This document shows positions 24,962 through 36,440 of a DNA stretch of 64,000 nucleotides, one piece after another. Position 1 is the first letter of the stretch. The number at the start of each line of letters is the position of its first letter. The stretch is from Sipunculus nudus (taxonomy: Eukaryota; Annelida; Sipuncula; Golfingiida; Sipunculidae). The translations under genes were made by a program, and so were the position numbers. The DNA is taken from assembly GCA_026874595.1 (NCBI GenBank), contig CM049306.1:95781642-95845641 (forward strand). The letters run 5' to 3'. The notes under the pieces were generated by a model. The model did not search any database and had not been told where the DNA came from. It saw only the letters and a program-made list of their open reading frames with translations.

Positions 24962-25190
24962 TTTTTTTTTTTTGCTGGAGGTAAACACCTCCATTTTTAA
25001 TGCAAACTGAATTACATATATGTACATCTGCAGAAATACATTCCAGTTTTGAACTATGTGACAGGTCAGTATCACATGCTTCCTCTCATTTTATATCCTG
25101 GCATCAACCAGGCCCAGTTACTACTGCACCTGCGGGCCCTGGGTGTGTAATCATCCCCACTGCTAGGTTATACCACCAAGGACCATTAAA
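24962..25190 (-). mobile_element. Head-truncated SINE copy
   Basis: It shares a body with the fuller SINE at 53385-53762. Shared parts are the T-run at the low end (a poly-A tail on the minus strand), CATTCCAGTTTT-GA-CTA-GTGAC, CTGGCATCAACCAGGC and CCTGGGTGTGTAATCATC. The tRNA-like head seen in the other copy is missing. An 86-residue open frame over 25000-25260 is chance reading through this element. Confidence 0.65.
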
Positions 25191-25261
25191 TGTTTATTTA
25201 AAAGTCATTGTTAGAAATAGGTTGCACAGTAGACCAAAGATAATTATAACACCAAAGTAAA

Positions 25262-25915
25262 TTGTTTTTGTAACCCTTGATTTTAATCTAAAATAGTTTA
25301 AGATGTATATAGAATGATAAAATGCATCTAGTATTTTTGTTATTTTCTGTGAGGTATCTTAAGCCTGGTTGACATTAGGACTATACACCCTACTTTCAAT
25401 CAGCATCACTCTTTTTTCAAAACCTGCCAATGGATTCCTCACCCTTGGTTTCTGATACATGAGCTGGTTCCTATTCATCCCACGCCCACTTTAATAACAT
25501 CACCCAAGAAAGCAGCAGGCAGCCTGTCTACACAGGCAGGCCACAGGTGGGGTAAGCCAAGGCTTACATGTTCATCATAAACCAGATCATCAGAAACTTT
25601 TTTTCAGAATACAATAAAAAATAATAAAAATTTTATCCGTAACATGTTACAATCATCAAATGACACTTAATCTGAGGATTCGTGGCAGCTGAGCTTATTT
25701 GTGACCAGATGGCAGAATACAGGAAAATCAGGATGAAACATCAAATAACTAATTACTACATGGCATGAATGCCACCATACTGCAGGCAAACAGACCATTA
25801 CAATTCCTTACAATTGTTATCAGAAAAATATACATCATGAAGAACTGGAGATGGAAATAAAATATCTCAAATGATTCTGAATCATTTAAAATGAAGTAAA
25901 GAATCTCATTATTGA
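25262..25915. other. Unremarkable AT-rich intron
   Basis: No open frame, repeat or family similarity stands out. There are short A-rich tracts and scattered TAAT motifs only. Confidence 0.6.
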
Positions 25916-25916
25916 T

Positions 25917-26164
25917 AATATTTTATCATATTATTAATATATATATAATTATATTTATAATATATATATATTGATATTTATTGATATATGATTATAATAA
26001 ATATATATATATATATATATTTATATGGATACACAAGTGTATCAGGAGGAAAGTTTTTCCATAAAACCAAATGCATTCACACCGGTTATAACTGACCTGT
26101 CTCATAAGACCACCTGTGAATCAAGACCACTTTTGGCTAGTCCCATGGTCTTATAACACAGGTT

Positions 26165-26216
<52 letters not shown>
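25917..26216. repeat. TA-rich microsatellites flanking a hairpin
   Basis: Imperfect TA/AT runs occupy about 25917-26025, and an almost pure (TA)n occupies about 26168-26216. Between them an imperfect inverted repeat pairs CCTGTCTCATAAGACCA (26096-26112) with TGGTCTTATAACACAGG (26146-26162), two mismatches in 17 bp. This could be a remnant of a small foldback or MITE-like element next to a TA microsatellite. Confidence 0.7.
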
Positions 26217-26222
<6 letters not shown>

Positions 26223-26224
26223 TA

Positions 26225-27480
26225 GCCAGGTTCATTACAGCATAAAAATTTTAATTTAATAAATACATAAAAATCAACAAACCATTAAGATAAATTATAT
26301 AAAACCAAATGGTATTGTATATCAAGTGTAAATGATAACATCAGCTGCATTTAATTCAGGTGACTGGCTGTCTAGACAGGTTACTTCAATCTAGCAAGAT
26401 AAATATATACCCTTTCAAATGTCACTGTATTAAAAGTATCAAACACTGACACACTCTGCAATAATTTTTTGAGTATGTGACATATCCAACCTCTAAAGAG
26501 AGACCCCCACCCCCTAAGGCTAAGGATCTCTGACCCTGAATTTATTAATTAGATACTCTGGAGAGGTGCACCACTTTGTAATAAATCTGAACAAAACAAT
26601 TATGCAATATCTGTGAAACCTTGCATGTTGGCTGTTTATTATAATAAGGACACAGGCCACATAACAAACATTGATATGCTAGCTGCTGTCTTGCAGAGGT
26701 ATTTCATAATTTCTGTTTAAAATGAAATAATGTAATGAGCGATCCAATCCTGTCATAATATATAAATTAAAAAATATTCAAAACATAAATGAAAAAATTA
26801 TATAAGAATATTTCATTCCGTGTTACTCAAATTATAATAAAAATATTCAACAAAACAAGACATTTGTAAATATGTAAAACAAATCACATGGTTGTGAATG
26901 AAATCATGACCCTGATCTCACCCACCTCATATGATGTCAACATTTTTTAAGCAAAGCAGAAGTGAAAAACGTCAGGCATGTCTGTTTATGTCCTTTTATG
27001 ATGGTGCACTGTTGTAACTGACTGAGACAGAGAAGGCCACAGCAATATCAGCTACTCTGCTGCCATCTGCTGAGTATGTGAAGAACAATTTCAATATTTG
27101 AAAGGGAGTGAACAGAGCAAACATTAGTTTATATAGCTACCAAAGCTATCCTTGCATTCAGCAAATATAGGGCTGGTAATTTGACAACAACAGTCAGTAT
27201 ATAACTTGGGCCATAATAAATATTTGTCACTTGTAGTTGTTTATTATCACTTTTAATGTTGAACATTGCATTCTTGGTTGCAAACTGCTATTATATGTAT
27301 GGACCTTAAAAAAGAACTGAATAAATTGTAACTGCTTACACAGACAAAAATATGATATCTTTATAGTAAGGTACCTATTTTTTATCAGGTTAAAGCTCAT
27401 CTAATTATAAGTTTCACCAATTTTCTTAAAGTAAGATATACAAATATACACATACGCACAGGATATTTGTGGGTACATAT
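26225..27480. other. AT-rich intron without recognisable content
   Basis: I see no coding potential, tandem structure or recognisable transposon ends here on either strand. Confidence 0.55.
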
Positions 27481-27485
27481 ATAAA

Positions 27486-30400
27486 ACAAGGGACCCATGG
27501 GTCACGGCGCTCAGCTGATCGTGATTGGACTATAAATGTTTCTCCATTGTGATACTATATCGAGTCGATAAAGCTTATGAATATCATGTACATGTTGGGC
27601 TATTATAAAGGAATGTAATGTAATATGTGAGTAAATGATAAATAAAATTACCTGACTGATGGATTAATAGAGTCAAATAAAGTGGTTTATTTTTTATTTA
27701 TTTAGGAGGGGTTGAAAATTGTGATATATCTGAGCAAATATGAATGCAATGACAGCAGTAATAAGCAGTAGTAGAATGATGATAAGGCTATTTGTTGAAG
27801 GCTCTTAAGTGTATGGTAGTCTGCAAGCGTTCAATTTGACAGATATGATGTTATGATTAACTATGCTGATGAAGTGATTTATGAATATGTGACTGTATGA
27901 CACAATATCTCTTTAGTCTTGACAAGGTACATTATTGTGATGCCCACTATGTCTACATATTACACAATATTGACATAATTTCTGGCATGTACATAGGTAC
28001 CTATGGACGAATAGTTATACAAAATATTAAAGTATGAATATATCTGATTCATCTTGTTCTTGCTTACTGAGGCTGAATTTGGGATGGGGTTCGGAGAAGG
28101 GAAAAGTGAGGGCAGCACGAAGGTGGATGTAGAAATATTCTATTGTAATGTTTTTCATTTATATAAGAATATAAAAAGCTAAGAGGAAAGGGGCCCTCCT
28201 ACTTGGTTATAGTAAAGTTCTAAAAATATGATTGCAAACTAATACTCTGACAAGCCTGTCATGAAGAAAAACAGTAAAAGTTTTGAGATACTGTGTTGCA
28301 TACGAAAATTTACAGATGGACAGGCAAGTGGACAGAATGGACTAATACCTTTATTTCACTTTCAAGAGAATAATGCATTTAAGTTTATATATAATCCTAT
28401 TTTTTTAAGCAGATCCACATTTTTCCATTAAGAAGTTTTTATCTGAATCATTTTTTTATTTACAGGTTTATAAATTTTTAATTAAAAAACCTGAAAATAT
28501 AAGTTAAAATATTAGAATTGTTGCAAAAGTTGCAATCATTATATATACAGAGTAAAAAACATTTGGTCATATTATGCATACACATATATTTTATTATTTT
28601 TAAATCATAAATGTTTAAACTGATTTTAAAAGAAAATAATGCAACAACATGGCATCTACAAGAATATTCCTTGAATCACTATTAAAAAGTTTTGCATATT
28701 GGAGTTTTCAGGACATGCTTAATTTTATTCACCAAAATAAAATAAAAGTAAATTTGATAAAATAAAACATCTTTTCAAATAAAGTATACACACTCTTGGT
28801 TGAATGAGGGACAAACAATATCATTGTGCTAATTACTATCCCAGTTTTAATTGATTACTGGAATTAATAGTCAATTTCACACCTGGTGAAGTTTTTACTC
28901 TTCTGAAGTAAGGAATTACTTATCTCATGAACATCCACACTTTCACAGCAATACACCACTTTGTGGACACAATTAAATGTACACTTTAATCATTGTAACC
29001 CTGGTGGTTCAATACAAAATCTAAAATGTAGCATGTCCAAGAATAAAACAAAATACAGAAAAATTATAACATTCATCTAGTTTATTCACCAGCTGGGGGG
29101 GGGGGGGATGAGTGCAGGGCGAGGGGAAGCCTGCTAGTAGTGGCCAAGCTGGGCCAAGGTAAGCTGCCTGGGGTGGGTTACATAATGCAAGTGAAGGCTG
29201 TACTACTAGGTGGGCTAGATGTAAACAACACTTGACATGGTGTATGAAAACATGAATAAAAGCTATTCATTCCAATCAATTTCTTTTGAAAGATCAGATT
29301 TTAAAAGATTAAATCCTTATGCATATATGCTGGGAAAATTAAATCAACAGTGCCAAAGTTGGACAAAATTTAAGGTATTGATTTTTTATTTATGCTAATA
29401 ACTTGAAAAATTTGCAAAATTCAGATCTAATTTTGGGTAAACAATTGATTCTTGATTAAATAAAGTTATATTCCTGAAAAAAGGTCTCTAGGTTCAGCAA
29501 TTCTCAAGTGAGTAAATATATTTCCTGATTTTGTATGTTCATAGAAAATGTATAAAAGAATGTGAATACTAAATACGAACAAAAACAGATCAGTGGTTTG
29601 ATATTAGGCAGCCTTGAAGTGTAACAATGGCTTTTTTTATGGAAAACGGAGTTTTTTTCCTTAATATCTCGAAGGAACAAAGTCCTAATGACCCAATTTT
29701 CGGTATGGTAGGAGATTTTGGGGACATCTAAAATTATGTCAACAGCCTGGGGAGCATAGAGATGTGCACTGAATGACCTACAGTCATCAAAGTAGACTGC
29801 TTGACAATGTAAGGGAATACAACAAGAGCCTCCAAAAAAATTCAATAACAAGCCTAATTTTGCAGCTTTTTTTTTTCAAATTTCAGATTTTAACAGATTA
29901 AATCCTTATGTATACATGGTGTGAAAATTAAATCCACAGTACTTACAGGAAAAAAACGTGCCATGGCCAAAGTTGGGCAAAATTTAAGGTACCAATTTTA
30001 TATTTTTGCCAATATTTAAAAAAATTAACAAATTTTGATCTAATTTTTGGTATACAATTAAATTTTGATTAATTAAAGTTGTATTACTGGAAAAAAGTCC
30101 CTACCTTTAACACTTTTGGTCTTAAGTGACCAAATATCTTCCTGATTTTTTTACAAAGTCCATTATGTTTGGGCCCATAACTTTTTTAAATTATATAATA
30201 CTGACTTAATATCTGGCATGTACATAGGAACTATATAGAGGAATATTTATGGTAAATATGAAGAAAACCAGACAAGTGGTTTTGATATTAGGCAGTCCTG
30301 AAGTGTGAAAATAGATTTCTAATAAAAAATTGAGGTTTTTCCTTAATATCTCAAAAGAACAAAGTCCTATTGACCAAATTTTTGGCATGGTAGGAGATTA

Positions 30401-30580
30401 TGGAGACATCTAACTGTATGCCGAAATTCAGATTCGTAGGTCCAACGGTGTCGAAACGTGCCAGTCTTACGGACGGACATCCAGACGGACAGACAGACAG
30501 ACGGACGGACGGCCAGACGGACGGACGACGGACAATGGACCATGACTATAGCTCAGATGACTTATAGTCAGCTGAGCTAA
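27486..30580 (+). mobile_element. Helentron/pearl-like non-autonomous element with ~620-bp core units
   Basis: The left end reads ACAAGGGACCCATGGGTCAC then GGCGCTCAGCTGA. The right end has an ACGG-rich run (about 30470-30535), then TATAGCTCAGATGACTTATA and GTCAGCTGAGCTAAAA. The right 30 bp form a hairpin (TAGCTCAG 30549-30556 with CTGAGCTA 30572-30579). The left GCTCAGCTGA (27509-27518) is the inverted match of TCAGCTGAGC (30568-30577), as expected for the subterminal inverted repeats of Helentron-like elements. Two related units of about 620 bp fill 29240-30470. They are marked by AGATTAAATCCTTATG and GGGCAAAATTTAAGGTA. The first 1.7 kb is not shared with the other copies, so it may be private sequence or an older insertion. 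A run of 13 G sits near 29095-29107. There is no transposase; mobility would have needed an autonomous relative. Confidence 0.75.
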
Positions 30581-30582
30581 AA

Positions 30583-32230
30583 ATGCTCATCAACTGACTT
30601 ATTTGTCAACTCTTTGGGTAAACTTCTCAGCTGCAATAACTGAATGGCAGATTCAATAACTCAGTTACTGTAAAGAGGAAACATATAAAAATAATAAATG
30701 GCCGTTCTACTCGAGGCGCAAGTTTGATAAAAGCTTATTGAACAATCTGTATCCCTGAGGTAACTAGGACATGCATGGACCACTTCTTGTTAATGAAAGT
30801 CTGAATCTCCAGCAGTCATAGCTGCACGAAACTTTGTTTGTGTTGTCTTCATAAAACTACAGCTGGACCTGCTGTCACTGAGCTTTTCTCTGGACACAGA
30901 CATGTCAACATCAAATCAAATCTCCAATGTTTGCTGTCTTGTCAAAGGCTGTCTGGGATAAAATGAAGTCAACAGTAACAGATCAGCCCTATGAGAAATC
31001 TCCCTTTTATATATTCACTGTCCTAACAGGAGCTGTAGGACCTTGAGCTGTAGGTGGCAGTGTCTACTGATTGAGTATGAAGGTAAATGCATGACAATGA
31101 TAATATATCATAATATAAAGTGCTCAGCCTTCTTGATTAAGGGAATCTGATTACAAGGACTGAGAACACGTCAAACACAACACAGCATATACTAGTGGCT
31201 TATTTGACCAAGGAAGATAGAGATTTTCAGTGACATGATCTTTTGGATATGCATGCTGGATAACCGAAAAGGTATTATTTTACTGCCAAAGCACAAATTG
31301 GAGAAAACAGTTTCCACCAGACAATGGGGTTGCACAGGGCAGAAGATTCCCCAGACCCCAAAGATTTCACTGGAAACAACATTTTTGCCACATTTTTTCA
31401 AACGCCTGATCACACTGAACTTTCTTTTTGCACAGTAAATAAAAATTTTTGTGTGATTTACACAAACAGCAATATTAATCACACCCGTGTTGAAACAAAT
31501 GTTGCCAAATGGTGCCTGGTGCTAAAAAGTTTTGAACCTCCCTTTAAACTGCTGACAAACTCTGGTGGTCCTATATTAATTTTTGAGCCCTGTCTTAAGA
31601 TATATTTATTTTTATTCTGGGGCCAATCCAAGACATGGACAATGTGCTTTGACATAAAGTGGGCGAGGTAGTTCCCTTCACTTATGAAACCTAAATTTTT
31701 GACAAAAGCACATACTATGCTATATCACATGGAAGCTTACAATATTATTTTTGCAGCTGTCAGATACTGTAATAGTCCCAGATATTGATTATTGTACCAA
31801 CCCTACTGCAAACCACATAACAAAGGATATTATATACATATTTATGTTTGATTCAATGATAGAAACTTCATACAAGCCAACCACTCAGACTGAGACATTT
31901 CCAGGAATAGTTAATACTGTTACCAGTAGGGGGCCCTCACTCTGTCCCATCAGCTTGTTAGTTTTGCACGACACTTCCTTTGAGGAGGGGTTTATGACTC
32001 TACATATATAAGGAGGAACACAGTATCCACAGCAGTCACGATGCCATGAAAGTGAAAGCACTTAGTCTGGTCCCATTATCATCTCCATGACAACACACAC
32101 AGAACTTGTTGCACTGTAATGTACCACAGCATCAAATATTCTTTTTTCTTACCATATCTCTGATCATATTTGTGGGAAATTTAAAATCTGCCTGTTGATG
32201 CTGTACAGAATATATTCAGTGATAATCGTG
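30583..32230. other. Intron with no recognisable feature
   Basis: Overlapping open frames of 67-115 codons occur on both strands at 31192-31671. They share no recognisable family and sit in the same bases on opposite strands, so at most one could be real and probably none is. The composition is as in the surrounding intron. Confidence 0.5.
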
Positions 32231-32332
32231 TCAAGTTACATCGGAGACAATGTTGGTGACATTGCTTTCAAGATTCTCACCATCAGATGGAAGGCACTGC
32301 ATGATTAGACACCCATATAGGTCTCATAGCTT

Positions 32333-32752
32333 TTGCATCCACATACTCCACTAAGGGAGCTAAGATCAGCTAATCAAAACCTACTGGCTGTACCAGGATG
32401 CCAGCAGGTATATGGGAAGAGAGCTAATGCAATTGCTGCGCCAATTCTCTGGAAAACTCTGCCAAGTGCAATCAAAAACCTGGCTTGCTACAGGACTTTT
32501 AAATTACATCTTAAGACATACTTATTTACAGAAGCCTATAGTTTATTATTCAGATCTGGTCTTAATACTTATTTTTGACTGGCATTAAAATTTTGAGAAA
32601 TTTTTTGTGTGTACCTTTAGTGATTTTATTTTATTTTTTTATTTTATTTATTCATTTTATTTTTAACCATGTGAAGCGCATTTGAACATTACATTATAAT
32701 GGAAAATTCGCTATATAAGAAATAAATTATTATTATTATTATTATTAAAGTA
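32333..32752 (+). pseudogene. 3' end of an L2-like LINE (reverse transcriptase C-terminal tail and 3' UTR)
   Basis: From 32333 the frame reads PLRELRSANQNLLAVPG, then AAPILWKTLPSAIKN and FKLHLKTYLF, ending at a stop at 32576-32578. The pattern 'R.LRS....LL.VP ... A.APxLWN.LP..I... FK..LKT.LF' is typical of the end of the polyprotein in L2/CR1-like non-LTR retrotransposons. It is followed by GTGAAGCGCATTTGAAC, CGCTATATAAGAAATAAATT and an (ATT)n tail ending near 32752, which is characteristic of L2-type 3' ends. The catalytic reverse transcriptase domain and endonuclease are absent, so this is a 5'-truncated dead copy. It lies on the strand opposite to Syn. Confidence 0.82.
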
Positions 32753-32792
32753 CAACTTGAACCTGTGTCAAAGAGCATCTGATGGTCATGAC

Positions 32793-33148
32793 TAGGGCTG
32801 AAAGGAGTACTTGAGTACTCTAGTCCAAAAAATACTTACCGCGTACTCTAGTCCAAAATCTGGAATCATGTTCTCATGTACGTCCATGCATTCTCTGAAA
32901 ATTACTGCAAATTTACTGGCAGTCTGTAGGCCTATTTATTCATTATCATAGCTTGGCATAGGGCTCTACAAATATCTATTCCTTTATTCGGATAAAGTTA
33001 AGCCATTACAGAATCAAATTTATGCATATTTTGCATCGGTAAACAAATGTCTGTTTTATCTTTACAGCGTTGCCATGGTAAGGAGTAAACAAGTCTGATT
33101 GGATAATGGGATATTCAAGTCCAAAATTTTGTACCCGCTTCATCCCAA
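32793..33148. mobile_element. hAT-type MITE with 8-bp target duplication
   Basis: The 356-bp element starts TAGGGCTGAAAGGAGTAC and ends GTACCCGCTTCATCCCAA. The ends are imperfect inverted repeats of the TAGGGCTG type seen in many hAT elements. It is flanked on both sides by GTCATGAC (32785-32792 and 33149-33156), an 8-bp direct repeat as left by hAT transposases. It has no coding capacity. ACTCTAGTCCAAAA is repeated just inside the left end. Confidence 0.78.
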
Positions 33149-33156
33149 GTCATGAC

Positions 33157-34380
33157 CACATATTATGTTCTTTTCTCATTGATTTACATGTTGCAATTGG
33201 TTGTTACGATAATAAAAAGCAGAACTTATAATTATTTAATACAATAGTCAGTCTCGGTTCAAGAACTGGCAATGAAGCTATGCATAGTTGCTTACATGAC
33301 AGATTTTACCACTGATGTGAACGCAAAAATGAAATCCGTGTGAAAGGTTCAAATGAAGAAATCGCAAAATTTCAGCCTTGCGAAAAATAAAGCCAACCAC
33401 AGTAAGTCATTGCCATTGGCAAGGTCACTGAACCAAAACCTTTTCATGTAACATGTTGTAACCATGGTTACTACTATTGTTAAGAGTGTTTCTCTTGGTT
33501 ATTTGTAAAGTGTAATTCTATTGGATATCCATTATGTGCATGGGTGTTGGGGGAAGATTTGAGAATCTGGCAAGATCAATAAGAATAGGAATTCTCAGTC
33601 TTCCTAGGAAGATTATGGATCCTCCTAGACATATTTAAGTCACAGAGGTCTGATTCAAGGGAGTATTTCCAGACAAAGAACTGTCAAGCAAGAAAACTCA
33701 ATATGTAAATGTGTAGAAGTAATAAATAAACCCATGACAACCATAAAGAAGTGTTCTCAAGTTTACAAGCTGAAGAGAAGGGGCTAACCCTGACCCTTGT
33801 CCTGATTAATCAATCTACACACAATGGTCAGCTAGAGATGGTGATGTTAAGTCTGCTTCTAGCATCTCCTGTTCCTGGCAGTCCAATTCCTCTGGTCTCT
33901 CTGCTCCTTCTCTGTATGGGCTACACTTTATATGTTTGGCATTTCCAGTATCTATTTCATGGTAATGTAAGTAGGTACCTCTAATTCTAAAACAATGTGA
34001 CCAAGATCCATGCCATGGTTTACAATATGGACTGAACCTTGGATCAGCCAATAAATATGAGAACGCACTATGAGTACATACATATACCAGCTCATGGTTA
34101 CTGGTGCTGAGTCTGTGCTGAGGTTACAATCTCACTTATGACTCTCAACATGAGATACTGATGTATAAATAATGAAGAAAAATGGAGGAATTTACTTTGA
34201 TGGATGCAGGAAACAAAAATCATTACCAGGGTGTGACATGAAAGGGGAAATATATGGTTAAGCTGACCTATCATCACCACACCAAGCTCCTCTAGATGGA
34301 GTAAGTGAGGACAATCAATGTAACTTTGTTTGAAATATAAAGTCACTTGTGTCTCTTCATCCTGATATTTTTGCACTCTT
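33157..34380. other. Intron with no recognisable feature
   Basis: Only short overlapping open frames on both strands (33751-34376) are present. None has a recognisable domain, splice context or codon pattern, so I do not call them genes. Confidence 0.5.
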
Positions 34381-34384
34381 ATAC

Positions 34385-34545
34385 CCTAATCTGACTATAC
34401 CCTGATCCATATAGACAATGGTTACTATATACTTTACCCTGGGACATATGAATTAAACCGTGGTCAACACGAACAAACCCTGATCATATACAGACCATAC
34501 CCTGGTCAATACAGACCATACAGCTTAAACACAGGTCCATATACT
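34385..34545. repeat. Degenerate 42-bp minisatellite, left part split by an insertion
   Basis: Motifs such as ACCCTGATCCATATAGAC and ACCCTGGTCAATACAGACCA match the well-ordered array at 35840-36420. The two parts are separated by the 181-bp-unit element at 34550-35722, so the element inserted into an existing minisatellite region. Confidence 0.7.
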
Positions 34546-34549
34546 AGAT

Positions 34550-35722
34550 GTGTCGGAACGACACGAATGCCCCCGCCTGGGGCAAATTAGAAAGATTTGT
34601 AAAATTTTGAAAAATTTTCTAAGTTCAGGAGGTGTTGTATTGTCAAAAGTACATCAACAAGGGCAAAATGCAAACTCTGTAACGGGTCATTATCAAGCAA
34701 CACACCAAAAATCATGCCAGTATATGCAGGCATTGTGAAAAAAAGTCCATACATGTGCATTTTCCATAAAAATTTCTGTCTTTCATGAAATTTTTTATGT
34801 TTAGGAGCCGTAAAACAATCAAAAGTAGGTCAACCAGGATGAAATGCGAACTCGATCTGTAACTGTCATTATCTGCCCACACATAAAAAATCAGGGTGGT
34901 ATCTGCAGGCATTGAGGAAAAAAAGTCAGTACATATGCATTTGTTATGAAAATTTCTATTTTTCATGAAACTTTCTATGTTCAGGAGCAGTCAAATGGTC
35001 AAAAGTAGGTCAACTGGGACAAAACAAGAACTCGATCTGTAACTGGTCATTATCTGCCTACACACCAAAAATCAGGCCCGTATCTGCAGGCACTGCGAAA
35101 AAAAGTCCATACATGTGCACTTTTTTATGAAATTTTCTATGTTAGAGCACAGTCAAATGGTCAAAAGTAGGTCAACTGGGACAAAACGTGAACTTGATCT
35201 GTAACTGGTCATTATCTGCCCACACACAAAAATCAGGCCAATATCTGCAGGTATTGCGAAGAAAAGTCTGTACATGTGTATCTGTCATGAATATTTCTAT
35301 TTTTCATGAAATTTTCTAAGTTAAGGAGGCCTAAAACGTTCCAAAATAGGTCAACCAGGACGAAACGTGAACTAGATCTGTAACTGGTCATTATCTGCCC
35401 ACACACAAAAAATCAGGCCAATATCTGCAGGCAGTACGAAAAAAAGTCCGTACATGTGTACATTTGTCATGAAAATTTCTATTTTTCATGAAATTTTTTA
35501 AGTTTAGGAGCCGTAAAACAGTCAAAAGTAGGTCAACTGGGACAAAACGCGAACTCGATCTGTAACTGGTCATTATCTGCCTACACACCAAAAATCAGGC
35601 CAATATCTGCAGGCATTGCGAAAACAAGTCTGTATAACTGTTTGATTTCGGAATGACGGAAGGACGGAATGACGGACATGGGTAAAACTATATGCCCTGG
35701 CCACTTTGTGGCGGGGGCATAA
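34550..35722 (+). mobile_element. Non-autonomous element with 181-bp core repeats and 11-bp inverted ends
   Basis: The left end begins with a hairpin, GTGTCGGAACGACAC (34550-34564), then ATGCCCCCGCC (34567-34577). The right end carries the exact inverted match GGCGGGGGCAT (35710-35720), itself in a hairpin with ATGCCCTGGCCAC (from 35692). Between them are about six tandem units of about 181 bp, marked by CAAAAGTAGGTCAACTGGGA and CAGGCCAATATCTGCAGG. A GACGGA-rich stretch (35650-35680) precedes the right end. The layout (core tandem units, ACGG-like tract, self-complementary right end) parallels the pearl/Helentron-like elements here, but the termini differ, so it is a separate family. Open frames inside it are repeat artefacts. 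Confidence 0.78.
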
Positions 35723-35739
35723 AAATATATCTTTGTACA

Positions 35740-36440
35740 TATACACTGAGCCCTTTGCTATCCAGATTATTACCTGGCCTACATAGATTATACCCTGGTC
35801 TACTTTACAGATAATACCCTGGTCTTTAAAGGCTACACCATGGTCAATTTGGCTCATCCCCATAGACTATACCCTGGTCCATACAGACTATACCCTCATC
35901 CCTTTAGACTGTACCCTGGTCCATACAGACTATACACTCATCCCTTTAGACTATTTCCTGGTCCATACAGACTATACCCATATCCCTTTAGACTATTCCC
36001 TGGTCCATACAGACTATATACCCTCATCCCTTTAGACTGTACCCTGGTCCATACACACTATACCCTCATCCCTTTAGACTTTACCCTGGGCATACAGACT
36101 ATACACTCATCCCTTTAGACTGTACCCTGGTCCATACAGACTATACCCTCATCCCTTTAGACTGTACCCTGGTCCATACAGACTATACCCTCATCCCTTT
36201 AGACTGTACCCTGGTCCATACAGACTATACCCTCATCCCTTTAGACTGTACCCTGGTCCATACAGACTATACCCTCATCCCTTTAGACTATACCCTGGTC
36301 CATACAGACTATATACCCTCATCCCTTTAGACTGTACCCTGGTCCATACAGACTATACCCTCATCCCTTTAGACTGTTCCCTGGTCCATACAGACTATAC
36401 CCTGATCCAAATAGATTATGCCCTGGCCTATACAGATTAC
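35740..36440. repeat. 42-bp minisatellite, about 13 copies
   Basis: The unit is ACCCTGGTCCATACAGACTA plus TACCCTCATCCCTTTAGACTGT, well kept from about 35860 to 36400 and degenerate at both ends. Because 42 is divisible by three, a frame can stay open for many copies (35840-36118, repeating YPGPYRLYPHPFRL). I regard that as a by-product of the period, since there is no start context or splice evidence. Confidence 0.88.

Noticed and set aside
31192-31671. Open frames on both strands near 31.2-31.7 kb
   Set aside because: They overlap on opposite strands, show no family likeness and no splice signals.
32333-32578. Active retrotransposon gene
   Set aside because: Only the C-terminal tail is present; catalytic domains are missing, so it is a truncated remnant.
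35840-36118. Proline/tyrosine-rich repeat protein
   Set aside because: Its period is the 42-bp minisatellite; the frame is open only because 42 is divisible by three.
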